A stretch of DNA of 64,000 bases from Clostridia bacterium (GCA_017428385.1 JAFRQX010000033.1:62001-126000), one strand, 5' to 3'; shown: positions 32,906-41,727, counted from the stretch's first letter. Numbers and translations: made by a program. Notes: a model not told the origin generated them from the letters alone.

Positions 32906-34813
32906 TTATTCCGGGTTTTCCGGGAAAGGCTGCCCAGCTTTACGGGCAGCTTTTTTCTTTTGTTTGTTCCGGTACATCAGGGAATCCGCACCCCGGATGC
33001 ATTCATCCAGGGGTTTGCGTTCCTCTTTGGTGGTGCGGACGACGCCGATGGAAAGACTCAGGACAAAGGGAATGCCGGAGGTGCGGTTGTATTCATCCGC
33101 GGTGGCGTCAATTTCCTCGCAAAGGGAGGGATTGCAGCCGCTGTCGATGATGATGAACTCATCGCCGCCATAACGCATAATGAAGGCGTTTTCGGAACAA
33201 ATCCGCTGGAGGATCCGGGCGGAGGCTTTCAGCGCGGCATCGCCGGATTCATGACCGAAACGGTCGTTGATGGCCTTCATATCATTCATATCAATGAAGA
33301 GCACCTGGACGGAGCCTTCGGAAGCGATCAGGTCATCATAACGCTGCTGTCCGAAGCGGGACAGGCCGAAACGGTTGTAAAGGCCGGTGAGCGCGTCATG
33401 GACATACAGCTCATCCAGGGTATCATTCAGGTTGTGAAGCAGGCTCTTTTTCCGCACGTTTTCAATGGCAATTTCCAGAAAGTTCAGGATGCTTTCGTGC
33501 AGGTTATGTTTCGCCGCACCACAGATGCCGTTCATGACGATATAGCCGATGGAATAGGTGTTGTAGTGCAGCGGATAGAAGATCAGGAAGGGTTCGTTCT
33601 CCATCAGGTGCTCCGGCAGGAGGCTGCTGGTAGGGAAGCGGACGATTTCGTTATCCGCGCTGCTGTCAAACAGTACCATGGTGGAATCAAAATGCTCCGC
33701 ATAACGCGGCCACATGTTTTTATCATAATTGTCGAAGTAATATTCGTTGATGCACAGGTACACATTGTCACAGCCGAAAATGGCATGGCTTCTGTTGAAA
33801 ATGCTCATGAGGTCCTGCAGATCCTGGGCTTCGAACAGCTCTTCAGCCATCAGGTCCTGCTTGATATAGAAGGAACGGAGGAAACGGGTCTGCTGGAAAT
33901 ACAGGTCGCGGATCACGCCGCGGCGCGGCGCGTTATGACAGCCGCAGGATTCGGAACAGATCAGGTCATACCCGAAGGAAATGCGGGTACGGGTTTCCGC
34001 TCCCCGGATCATGCCGAGCAGCACGTCCGCCGCAAAATAGTCCAGCTTGCTGTGGTCCGTATGGACGGTGGAAAGGCGGGGACTGGAGAGCTCCGCGGAG
34101 GGAAGGTTGTCAAAACCGCAGACCAGTACGTCCCTGGGAATCCGGAGACCGTTTTCCTGCAGCGTTTCCATCAGGCCGAGGGCCATTTCATCGTTTGCAC
34201 AGATGAAGGCATCCGGCAGGGGATGCTTTTCACGGATCCAGCGTTTTGCCAGGTCCACGGCATCGCTGGGACGCCAGGTACATTCGACAATTTCGATCTG
34301 TTCCTTCGGAATGCCGTTATCCCGGCAGGCGGCCATGAAACCGCTCAGACGGTCCGGCCCCTCGGAACCGCAGTGGAGGTTGCCGGTCAGGTAGACCAGG
34401 CGGCGGGCACCGTGTTCACGGATGACATGCTCGGTCATATCATACTGTGCCTGGATATTGTCAAAGAAAACAAGGGAACACCCCTTCAGCTCCTGTCCGA
34501 TGGCAACTGCAGGGATGCCGCTTTCTTCTATTTGTTTTTCGAGAGATTCACGGGCGGAACGCAGGACAATCTGGTTGCTCTGGATGAGCAGGCCGTCAAA
34601 GCAGGACAAATTAGGCAGCTGAAAAATCGTGTATTCACTTCGGTCCTTGTCATTTCCCTGATCTTTGCCGAAGCAGTCGAATACACGGATCTGCACATCT
34701 GGATGATCCACGGTATACTGTGTCAACCCGTGGAGGGTGCTTTCCACCAGCTCGTAATTCCAGTCGGCTGTGAGAAAAGCAATCCGAAACTTTTTCTTCT
34801 GATCCGCAGCCAT
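32906..34813 (-). CDS. Diguanylate cyclase with LacI-type sugar-sensing domain
   Basis: A 635-residue protein without signal peptide or membrane helix, so cytosolic. Residues about 8-290 match the effector domain of LacI repressors (RIAFLTADWNYELVESTLHGL, PDAFICANDEMALGLMETLQENGLRIP, LVCGFDNLPSAELSSPRLSTV) but no helix-turn-helix precedes it. Residues about 310-465 look like a GAF-type linker. The C-terminal GGDEF domain (about 470-620) has DALTGLYNR, FIDMNDMKAINDRFGH and an intact RYGGDEF active site; the usual inhibitory RxxD is absent. It should make c-di-GMP in response to a small ligand. Start ATG 34813 follows AGGGAA. Confidence 0.9.
   Translation of the reverse strand: MAADQKKKFRIAFLTADWNYELVESTLHGLTQYTVDHPDVQIRVFDCFGKDQGNDKDRSEYTIFQLPNLSCFDGLLIQSNQIVLRSARESLEKQIEESGIPAVAIGQELKGCSLVFFDNIQAQYDMTEHVIREHGARRLVYLTGNLHCGSEGPDRLSGFMAACRDNGIPKEQIEIVECTWRPSDAVDLAKRWIREKHPLPDAFICANDEMALGLMETLQENGLRIPRDVLVCGFDNLPSAELSSPRLSTVHTDHSKLDYFAADVLLGMIRGAETRTRISFGYDLICSESCGCHNAPRRGVIRDLYFQQTRFLRSFYIKQDLMAEELFEAQDLQDLMSIFNRSHAIFGCDNVYLCINEYYFDNYDKNMWPRYAEHFDSTMVLFDSSADNEIVRFPTSSLLPEHLMENEPFLIFYPLHYNTYSIGYIVMNGICGAAKHNLHESILNFLEIAIENVRKKSLLHNLNDTLDELYVHDALTGLYNRFGLSRFGQQRYDDLIASEGSVQVLFIDMNDMKAINDRFGHESGDAALKASARILQRICSENAFIMRYGGDEFIIIDSGCNPSLCEEIDATADEYNRTSGIPFVLSLSIGVVRTTKEERKPLDECIRGADSLMYRNKQKKKAARKAGQPFPENPE
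32927..32960 (+). terminator. Terminator of the deacetylase gene, inside the 3' end of the convergent cyclase gene
   Basis: GCTGCCC (32929-32935) pairs with GGGCAGC (32944-32950), then TTTTTTCTTTT. The minus-strand coding region covers this same DNA. Confidence 0.82.
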
Positions 34814-34866
34814 ATAGATTCCCTGCAACTTGTTACATATTTACAATACATCAGTACAGCTATAAA

Positions 34867-34896
34867 AATATACACTAAAACTTGCCAAAATGTCAA
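34867..34896 (-). promoter_or_regulatory. Promoter of the diguanylate cyclase
   Basis: Minus strand TTGACA (34896-34891), 18-base spacer, TATATT (34872-34867). An AAACGATT octamer at 34911-34918 sits just upstream. Confidence 0.75.
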
Positions 34897-34971
34897 TCTT
34901 TTACAGGGCGAAACGATTTGGTTTTACGGGCATCGGACGTTAGAAATCCACTATGCAAAACGGATAGAAAA

Positions 34972-34980
34972 TGCTATAAT
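34972..34980 (+). promoter_or_regulatory. Extended -10 promoter of the DUF6273 gene
   Basis: TGCTATAAT, an extended -10 box with perfect TATAAT; no convincing -35 box. Confidence 0.55.
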
Positions 34981-35035
34981 ACATAAGATGTCCATGATTT
35001 ATGGATTGCTTTGTGTTCGGAAAGGTGAAACGGTA

Positions 35036-35920
35036 ATGAAGGAACGGAAGAATACCAGTATGCATGGGAGAAAATGGCTGGCAGCACTCCTGGCGGCGGT
35101 TCTTCTGCTGGCTTCGTGCGCCCTGGCTGAAGACGGACTGGAAGGCTATTCCAAAGAAAAAGGGTATACCTATCTGCGGCTCGGACGTTATCCGCAGACT
35201 GCAGAGGGCGGCATTGAGCCGATCCTGTGGCGGGTTCTGACAAAGGATGACGAGAAGGCCTACCTGCTCAGTGAATATATTCTCTTTGCCAGGGCACTGC
35301 ACAACAACAGGAATGAATACGCAAAATTCAAGGGTGATTTCGCCCAGACCGAGCTGTGCCAGTACCTGAACACGACGTTTACAGAAGCTGCTTTTACTGA
35401 GGAAGAGCTGTCCATGCTGCTTCCCTGTGAAAACTTCGGCAAGGTATTCCTGATCACCCGGGAAGATATGAAGAACAAGGAAATCGGACTGGGTGCCTGG
35501 ACATCCAAGAAGGATCCGACCCTGAAGCAGATCCAGGAGAATCCTGCTGTCCGGGCCTGGGGAACTGAATGGGCGATCAAAAACAACGGGTATGATCCGG
35601 CAGAGTACCCGGATCCGAAAGCAAAAGTACGGAACGCAACAGATACCGCGAACATTACGCTGGGCGAAAAGCGGCTGTACGTGTTCCAGGCGAAATACGG
35701 ATCCTGCAGCCCGTACTGGGGCAGGTCCCAATCCACCACTGACAAGAAACAGGCTGTCTGCACCAAGGACGGCGGCCAGGTCGGCCGGATTGAGGTCGGC
35801 CGGGATAATGAAGGCGTGCGTCCTGCCCTGTATCTGGCAGAGGGAAGCTACAGCATTATATCCGGATCCGGCACAATGGAGGATCCCTACGAGATCGTTC
35901 CCGCCGGCACTGAAGAGTAA
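35036..35920 (+). CDS. Secreted DUF6273-type protein
   Basis: A 294-residue exported protein. ATG at 35036 follows AAAGGTG; the frame is open far upstream but that part is antisense to the cyclase gene. Signal peptide 1-31, with LLASC as a possible lipobox or ALA as a cleavage site. The body matches the DUF6273 pattern: YLRLGRYPQTAEGGIEPILWRVL, YLLSEYILFARALHNN, FAQTELCQYLNTTF and the end block VGRDNEGVRPALYLA. The family is common in gut Clostridia, of unknown role, perhaps C-type-lectin-like or formylglycine-enzyme-like. It begins a run of co-directed genes. Confidence 0.8.
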   Translation: MKERKNTSMHGRKWLAALLAAVLLLASCALAEDGLEGYSKEKGYTYLRLGRYPQTAEGGIEPILWRVLTKDDEKAYLLSEYILFARALHNNRNEYAKFKGDFAQTELCQYLNTTFTEAAFTEEELSMLLPCENFGKVFLITREDMKNKEIGLGAWTSKKDPTLKQIQENPAVRAWGTEWAIKNNGYDPAEYPDPKAKVRNATDTANITLGEKRLYVFQAKYGSCSPYWGRSQSTTDKKQAVCTKDGGQVGRIEVGRDNEGVRPALYLAEGSYSIISGSGTMEDPYEIVPAGTEE

Positions 35921-35932
35921 GGAGAAAACGAT

Positions 35933-36931
35933 ATGAAGCGTAATACTGTCCGATGGATCGTCGCGGTACTGCTGCTGCTTGCACTGGCGGCCGGGCTTTC
36001 CTGTCCGTCCATTGTGGAAGCTGAAGAAGCAACGAAACTGCCGATGGATTTCACCAAGGGCGGCGTCAAGACAGATAAAGACAAGTGGATCTATGACGGG
36101 AAAACACCTGTTGCCTACAGCGATTCCACGATCGAGGTCACATCTGAAAAAAGCTCTGTAACCGCCAAGGTGAAGGGGAAGAACGTCAAGCATGAAGTCT
36201 GGGTGATCCGGATCAAGATCCAGGACGCTTCCCAGCTGCGCACCGCGGTGAGCAAGGATACCTACAACGGCCGCGGACAGGCGAAGGGCGAAGATATCGC
36301 AAAGAGCAAAAATGCCGTTGTTGCGATGAACGGGGATTTCTTCAAATACGAAAACGATGTAGGGTACGTTGTGCGCCAGGCTGAATTTATCCGGGACGCA
36401 ACGGATACCAGCCGGAAAAAGAAGGGCCAGCCGATCTGCTTCGATATGCTGGTGGTGGACAATGAGGGAGACTTCTATATTGTTCCCCAGGCCCGGACGA
36501 AGGAGATTGAGGCGTTCATCGAGAATACGCTGACCCCTGAAGGAAGAACCGTAATGGACACGTTCAACCTGGGACCCGCGCTCGTAATCGACGGAGAGGT
36601 GCAGGATATCGCTTCCTCCCAGGCGGCACAGCAGGGAGACTACCAGTGGAATTATCCCCAGCAGCGCATTGCGCTGGTGCAGACCGGACATCTGGAATAC
36701 GCCATTGTGGAAGTGTTCGGCCAGACGGACTCCACTGCCGGCCTGACATTGGAAGAGTTTGCGAATCTTATCGCGGAAAAGGTACCGGATGCCAAGATCG
36801 CCTATAACTTTGACGGCGGCGGATCCACAAACCTGATCCTGAACAACAAAAAGATCTGCAAGACCCCCGGTCTGCGGGAGATTACCGATATCATTTACTT
36901 TGCATCTGCTGAAGGCTACGTTGAGGAATAA
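35933..36931 (+). CDS. Secreted phosphodiester glycosidase-family protein
   Basis: A 332-residue exported protein (signal peptide to about residue 30) of the NAGPA / DUF2233 family, which includes the human uncovering enzyme and bacterial exopolysaccharide-processing proteins. Family markers: AVVAMNGDFF, FNLGPALVIDGE, QRIALVQTGHLEYAIVEV and the closing NFDGGGSTNL. It probably cleaves a sugar-1-phosphodiester in wall or capsule glycan. The start is 12 bases after the DUF6273 stop and the next gene begins three bases beyond its own stop, so it sits in an operon. Confidence 0.85.
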   Translation: MKRNTVRWIVAVLLLLALAAGLSCPSIVEAEEATKLPMDFTKGGVKTDKDKWIYDGKTPVAYSDSTIEVTSEKSSVTAKVKGKNVKHEVWVIRIKIQDASQLRTAVSKDTYNGRGQAKGEDIAKSKNAVVAMNGDFFKYENDVGYVVRQAEFIRDATDTSRKKKGQPICFDMLVVDNEGDFYIVPQARTKEIEAFIENTLTPEGRTVMDTFNLGPALVIDGEVQDIASSQAAQQGDYQWNYPQQRIALVQTGHLEYAIVEVFGQTDSTAGLTLEEFANLIAEKVPDAKIAYNFDGGGSTNLILNNKKICKTPGLREITDIIYFASAEGYVEE

Positions 36932-36934
36932 CAG

Positions 36935-37996
36935 ATGGAACCGATCAAACTGGGTTTTCTGACCATCTATCCCTTCGGTCTGCTGATGATTCTCCCAGCT
37001 TTGGGCGCGCTGCTGCTGGCAGCCCGGAGCATGGGGAAGGCAGGACTGAAAAAAGAAACCGCCGGCTGGTTTGCCCTGCTGGCGGTTCCGCTTTGCTTTG
37101 CGCTGGCACGGCTGGGCTTCTGCCTGTTCGTGATTGACCAGATGCTGGGGAGCGAAGACTTTGGCATGATCTTCCGGGTGAACGAAGGCGGCTTCCTGCT
37201 GTGGGGCGCGCTCTGCGGCGGCCTGCTGGCGGCCTGGATCACCGGAAAAATCACGAAACAGCCCTCCGCGAAAATCGCTGACTCTGCCGTTGTGGGGGCC
37301 TGCCTGCTGATTGCGGCGGGGCGGATCATCTGCGGCCTGATTTTCAAGGACCAGGGAATCGGTTTCCCGCTTTCAGACTGGTTCAACACGGACTGGCTGG
37401 ATCCGGAAGAGGCGGAATATGCCAACCGCTTCAGCCTGTTCGCGCTGGAAGATTACAGCTTCTTTGAACGGCTTCCTTTCGCCATCCAGAACTTCTATGA
37501 CGAATGGTGCTGGGCGATTTTTGTGCCGGAAGCCATCTGGGCGTGTGTGACAGCGTGGATTATCTCCCGGTGCCGGGCGAAGGACGGCGGGAAAACAATC
37601 CTGTTCATCATCCTGTATTCCTGCGGACAGATCGTGCTGGAGGCCATGCTGCGGGGCGAGGTGCTGCATCTGCCATGGCTGGGTTTCGTGCGGGCCAATC
37701 AGGTCATTTGCGCGGTCGCCCTGGTTGCGGTGATCTGCATCTGCCTGAAGAAGCTGGACAAGACGGAACGCGGCAAAGCTGCGCTGGTCTGCTTTGCCCA
37801 GGTGATCCCGGCTGTCCTGATCGTGGTGGCGATGGAATTCGCTGCTTTCGAGAAAAAAATCACCCTGATTCAATCCTGGCCCGCAGACGTCTGCCACCTG
37901 CTCGCAGGGCTGGCGTGCCTCTGGATGGGATTGGCTGCAGGGCATGTGTGGCAACGGGTCTACGCTTTACAAGCCCCGTCGGATCTGGTAAAATAA
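36935..37996 (+). CDS. Lgt-like membrane protein lacking a key catalytic residue
   Basis: A 353-residue protein with seven or eight membrane helices that aligns with prolipoprotein diacylglyceryl transferase. Compare EGGFLLWGALCGGLLAA with Lgt's GGLSFHGGLIG, AAGRIICGLIF with GAGRLGNFING, and EAMLRGEVLHLP with the Lgt Arg loop. The essential His of the first motif is Trp here, and the Asn of GRLGN is lost, while both Arg remain. A true lipoprotein-modifying role is therefore doubtful; it may be a repurposed paralogue. It is in the secreted-protein operon and lies 119 bases before rnfC. Confidence 0.72.
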   Translation: MEPIKLGFLTIYPFGLLMILPALGALLLAARSMGKAGLKKETAGWFALLAVPLCFALARLGFCLFVIDQMLGSEDFGMIFRVNEGGFLLWGALCGGLLAAWITGKITKQPSAKIADSAVVGACLLIAAGRIICGLIFKDQGIGFPLSDWFNTDWLDPEEAEYANRFSLFALEDYSFFERLPFAIQNFYDEWCWAIFVPEAIWACVTAWIISRCRAKDGGKTILFIILYSCGQIVLEAMLRGEVLHLPWLGFVRANQVICAVALVAVICICLKKLDKTERGKAALVCFAQVIPAVLIVVAMEFAAFEKKITLIQSWPADVCHLLAGLACLWMGLAAGHVWQRVYALQAPSDLVK

Positions 37997-38115
37997 GGTA
38001 TCCGAAAAAACTACATTCCATGGTGCCCACTACGACGCCGGCACGGTAACTTACAACCCTGCCCGGTCGTTTGCGGTTAATACAAAAACACATTATGAAA
38101 GGAGTCGGCATTGCA

Positions 38116-39465
38116 GTGAAAAACACATTTCGCGGCGGCGTACATCCCGCAGGTCATAAGGACCTGAGCCGGGAAAGCCGTCTGCGTCTCTTCGATCCGA
38201 AGGGAGAGATGGTTTTCCCGCTTTCCATGCACATTGGAAAACCCGCGAAACCGGTGGTGAAAAAGAATGATGAGGTGAAGGTGGGGCAGTTGCTCGCGGA
38301 AGCGGACGGCTTTGTTTCCGCACCGATTCATTCCAGCTGTTCGGGTAAGGTGAAGGCAATTGAAAAGCGCCGGGTGCTGGGCGGCGGCATGGCAGAATGC
38401 ATTGTCATCGACAATGACGGACTGTTCACGCCCGCGGAAGATTATACCCAGCGGACGGACGCTTCCAAACTGTCCAACAGCGACATCATCCAGCGGGTAC
38501 AGAAGGCCGGCATCGTCGGCCTGGGCGGCGCAGGTTTCCCGACGGCTGTAAAACTCCAGCCGAAGAATGCTGACGCGATCGAATACGTGATCGCCAACGG
38601 CGCTGAGTGCGAGCCGTACCTGACCTGCAATGATCAGCTGATGCGGATCCATTCCAATGAGATCGCGGAAGGCCTGGAGCTGGTGCTTCGGCTTTTCCCG
38701 AACGCCGAAGGTGTAATCTGCATCGAGGATAACAAACCCGAAGCCATTGAGGCGATGAGCCGTGTTGTATCGGATAAGCCGAAGATCAGCGTACGGACCA
38801 TGATTACCAAGTACCCCCAGGGCGGTGAGCGCAGCCTGATCCAGGCTGTGGCCGGTGTGGATTTCCCCACCAGCAAGCTGCCCGCTGACGTGGGTTGCGT
38901 GGTGCAGAACGTTGGAACGCTATACGCGATCCAGCGCGCTGTGCTCTACGGAGAACCGCTGTTCAGCCAGTGCTTCACCATTACCGGTGAGGCGGTTGCA
39001 GAACCCGGAAACTATATGGTCCGGGTGGGCACCAGCTATGCCGAACTGCTGGAAGCTGCAGGCGGTGTGAAGGAAGGCATGGAGATCCGCAAGGCTCTCT
39101 CCGGCGGACCCATGATGGGTATTGCCATCGGTTCACTGGACATCCCGATCCAGAAGCAGAACAACGGCCTGACGCTGCTGGCGGAGGACCCGGTGGAAGC
39201 GGCGGAAGCCGTGATGACCAGCTGCTTGCGCTGCGGACGCTGCACAACGGTGTGCCCGATGGGCCTGACACCCCAGCTGATGTGCGATGCGGCGGTGGCC
39301 GGCGACCTGGAACGGTATGAGAAGAAGCTGTACGGCATGGACTGCATCCAGTGCGGCAGCTGCAGCTTTGCCTGCCCGGCCAAACGGCCCCTGACGCCTA
39401 CGTTCAAGCAGGCGAAGGCAGAAATCCTTGAGAAGAGAAAACGGGAAGGAGGCGCTCAGAAGTGA
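38116..39465 (+). CDS. rnfC: Rnf complex subunit C
   Basis: A 449-residue peripheral subunit of the Rnf ferredoxin:NAD+ oxidoreductase. GTG at 38116 is chosen because the protein then begins KNTFRGGVHPAGHKDLS, the family N terminus, with AAAGGAG 11 bases before. It carries the NADH/FMN-binding stretch GLGGAGFPTAVK and, near the C terminus, two 4Fe-4S motifs, CLRCGRCTTVCP and CIQCGSCSFACP. RnfC passes electrons between NADH and the complex at the inner face of the membrane. The 119-base gap upstream holds no clear promoter or terminator. The stop overlaps the next start (GTGA). Confidence 0.95.
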   Translation: MKNTFRGGVHPAGHKDLSRESRLRLFDPKGEMVFPLSMHIGKPAKPVVKKNDEVKVGQLLAEADGFVSAPIHSSCSGKVKAIEKRRVLGGGMAECIVIDNDGLFTPAEDYTQRTDASKLSNSDIIQRVQKAGIVGLGGAGFPTAVKLQPKNADAIEYVIANGAECEPYLTCNDQLMRIHSNEIAEGLELVLRLFPNAEGVICIEDNKPEAIEAMSRVVSDKPKISVRTMITKYPQGGERSLIQAVAGVDFPTSKLPADVGCVVQNVGTLYAIQRAVLYGEPLFSQCFTITGEAVAEPGNYMVRVGTSYAELLEAAGGVKEGMEIRKALSGGPMMGIAIGSLDIPIQKQNNGLTLLAEDPVEAAEAVMTSCLRCGRCTTVCPMGLTPQLMCDAAVAGDLERYEKKLYGMDCIQCGSCSFACPAKRPLTPTFKQAKAEILEKRKREGGAQK

Positions 39466-41015
39466 ATATGCTGAATCTTTCCGCGGCTCCTCACGCAAGA
39501 GATAAATGGACTACTCCGTTCATCATGCGGATGGTCACCCTGAGCCTGCTGCCTGCCACGATTGTGGGTATCCTGGTATACGGCTGGAACGCCTTCGGCG
39601 TTGTGGCACTGGCAATTGTTTCCGCTGTGGCGTCTGAATGGCTTTTCTGCAAAGCCTGCAAAAAGCCCAGCACTATCTGGGACGGCAGCGCGGTGGTTAC
39701 CGGTCTTCTGCTGGCCTTGTCCCTGGGACCGCAGACGCCCCTGTATATCCCGGTGATCGGTTCCGTGTTCGCTATTGTGGTATGCAAGTGCTGCTTCGGC
39801 GGTCTGGGCAAGAACTTCATCAACCCCGCACTGGCAGCCCGCTGCTTCCTGCTGATTTCCTTCGCAAACGCGATGGCAATCAAGCCGATTGTGGACACAG
39901 TCGCGTCCGCGACTCCCGTCGGCGCTATGAAAGCCGGCGAGGTGGTGGATATCACCAAGATGTTCCTGGGCACGGCGGACGGCGTAATCGGCAGCTCCAT
40001 CCTGGCGCTGCTGGTGGGCGGCCTGCTGCTCTGGAGCCTGGATATCATCCATGGCCAGATCTGCTTCTCCGTGCTGATCGGCTTCACCGTGTTCCTGGGC
40101 CTCTTCGGTGGAAAAGGCTTTGATCCCGCCTACCTGCTGGCGCACCTGTGCGGCGGCGGTGTGGTGATGGGTGCCTTCTTCATGGCCACGGACTATGTGA
40201 CCAGTCCTGTCAGCCGCCTGGGTCAGTTCATTTACGGCTGCCTGATCGGCGTGCTGGGCGGACTGTTCCGCCTGAAGGGCAACACGGCAGACTCCTTCAG
40301 CTACGCGATCATTATCGGCAACGTATGCTCTCCCCTGATTGATACTTATATCGTTCAGAAACCCTTCGCCTACAGGAAGATCGGCAAGACCCGGAAGACC
40401 AGCAAAGAGCCCTTCCGGATTCCGAAGCCTGTGATCGCCCTGACGCTGATTGCGGCGATCGCCGGTGTGGCGCTGAGCGGTGTGTATTCCATGACCAAGG
40501 ATACCATTGAAGAACAGAAGCTGCAGGCGGAGCGGGCTTCCTACAGGGAAGTGTGCCCCGAGGCAGAGACCTTTGAAGACTCCGAAGCCGCGAAGGCAAA
40601 GCTGGAAGAGCTGGCCGGCGGAAACTGGGGAACGAACTTCGGTTCCACCCGGATCAACGAGGCGATTGTGGGCAAGGATGCCGCCGGTAATGTGGTCGGC
40701 TATGCCCTGAGTGTCTCTTCCAAGGGCTTCGGCGGCGACGTAACCATGGCGCTGGGCCTGACCCCGGACGGCGAAGTGAAGAAGATTTCCTTCACAGAGC
40801 TGAATGAAACCGCGGGCCTGGGCATGCGGGCCAATGAGGACTCCTTCAAGGATCAGTTCCCGGGCAAGAGCGGCGGCGTGAGCCTGGTGAAGGGTGACGC
40901 CGGAGAGAACGAGATCAGTGCCCTGACCGGCGCGACCATCACCTCCACGGCTGTGACCAACGCCCTGAATGCCGGCCTGGACTTCTATGATACTGTGCTG
41001 AAAGGAGGCAACTGA
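39462..41015 (+). CDS. rnfD: Fused Rnf subunits D and G
   Basis: A single 517-residue frame holds two subunits normally made apart. Residues 1-315 are RnfD: some eight membrane helices, TIWDGSAVVTGLLLALSLG, and the FMN-threonine site ASATPVG (Thr151). A basic linker (about 310-325) leads to an RnfG part: one membrane helix (about 328-348) and an external FMN domain with GFGGDVTMALGL and TGATITS (Thr492), a covalent FMN site made by ApbE. The gene order C-DG-E-A-B matches the usual C-D-G-E-A-B. GTG start 39462 has AGGAGG nine bases before. The frame is unbroken, with no sign of frameshift or internal start. Confidence 0.92.
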   Translation: MNMLNLSAAPHARDKWTTPFIMRMVTLSLLPATIVGILVYGWNAFGVVALAIVSAVASEWLFCKACKKPSTIWDGSAVVTGLLLALSLGPQTPLYIPVIGSVFAIVVCKCCFGGLGKNFINPALAARCFLLISFANAMAIKPIVDTVASATPVGAMKAGEVVDITKMFLGTADGVIGSSILALLVGGLLLWSLDIIHGQICFSVLIGFTVFLGLFGGKGFDPAYLLAHLCGGGVVMGAFFMATDYVTSPVSRLGQFIYGCLIGVLGGLFRLKGNTADSFSYAIIIGNVCSPLIDTYIVQKPFAYRKIGKTRKTSKEPFRIPKPVIALTLIAAIAGVALSGVYSMTKDTIEEQKLQAERASYREVCPEAETFEDSEAAKAKLEELAGGNWGTNFGSTRINEAIVGKDAAGNVVGYALSVSSKGFGGDVTMALGLTPDGEVKKISFTELNETAGLGMRANEDSFKDQFPGKSGGVSLVKGDAGENEISALTGATITSTAVTNALNAGLDFYDTVLKGGN

Positions 41016-41016
41016 G

Positions 41017-41727
41017 ATGAAAAAGTATATCGAACGCCTCTGGAACGGCCTGATTAAAGAAAACCCGGTCCTTGTACTGATGCTGGGCATGTGCCCGGCG
41101 CTGGCGGTTTCCACCCAGGCGTCCAACGGCATCGGCATGGGTCTGAGCACGCTGGCCGTGCTGGTACTGAGCAACTTCGTGATCAGCTGCCTGCGGAAGG
41201 TGATTCCGGATCAGGTTCGGCTTCCTGCCTACATCGTAATCGTCGCCAGCCTGGTGACGGTGACCGAACTGCTGATTGAAGCATATCTGCCCAGCCTCTA
41301 TGAGGCACTGGGCATCTACATTCCGCTGATCGTGGTGAACTGCATCATCCTCGGCCGTGCGGAAGCCTATGCGAACAAACATACCCCGCTGCTGTCCGTG
41401 ATGGACGGTATCGGCATGGGCCTTGGTTTTACCATTGCCCTGACCCTGGCGGGCATGATCCGTGAACTTCTCGGTGCGGGAACGGTCTTCGGATTCCGCC
41501 TGCTGCCGGAAAGCTTCGGTATGACGATCTTCATCCAGCCTCCGGGAGCCTTCCTGGTCTTCGCGCTGATCATTGCGGTGATGAATGCCATCGGCATCAA
41601 GACCCGTCAGCGCAAGCTGGTTGAGAGCGGCTGTGACGGCAACTGCGCACTGTGCAGCTCCGTATGCGAATCCCGGGATGCCGATCCGAAAGCTGAAGAA
41701 GAACAGAAGGGAGGCGCGGACGCATGA
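41017..41727 (+). CDS. rnfE: Rnf complex subunit E, with cysteine-rich C-terminal tail
   Basis: A 236-residue membrane subunit with six helices. Cys in LGMCPALAV and in VVNCIILGRA are positioned to help hold the intramembrane iron-sulfur cluster shared with RnfA. After the last helix the cytosolic tail has four cysteines in the pattern C-x3-C-x2-C-x3-C (CDGNCALCSSVC, about residues 209-220), followed by an acidic end. The tail could bind another cluster or metal; this is a guess. It starts one base after the DG stop and overlaps rnfA by four bases. Confidence 0.94.
   Translation: MKKYIERLWNGLIKENPVLVLMLGMCPALAVSTQASNGIGMGLSTLAVLVLSNFVISCLRKVIPDQVRLPAYIVIVASLVTVTELLIEAYLPSLYEALGIYIPLIVVNCIILGRAEAYANKHTPLLSVMDGIGMGLGFTIALTLAGMIRELLGAGTVFGFRLLPESFGMTIFIQPPGAFLVFALIIAVMNAIGIKTRQRKLVESGCDGNCALCSSVCESRDADPKAEEEQKGGADA

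Noticed and set aside
32870-35035. A plus-strand frame of some 720 codons running into the DUF6273 gene
   Set aside because: It is antisense to the sensor-cyclase gene, which has complete domains. Only the part from ATG 35036, with ribosome site and signal peptide, is real.
34940-36691. A 583-codon minus-strand frame over two secreted-protein genes
   Set aside because: Antisense to DUF6273 and glycosidase genes that have signal peptides, motifs and ribosome sites.
37997-38115. Possible riboswitch or small RNA before rnfC
   Set aside because: The 119 bases show no conserved aptamer core, no terminator and no convincing promoter; nothing can be supported.
39456-41174. A 572-codon minus-strand frame across the rnf genes
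   Set aside because: Antisense to rnfDG with clear RnfD and RnfG motifs on the plus strand; no family features in the antisense product.
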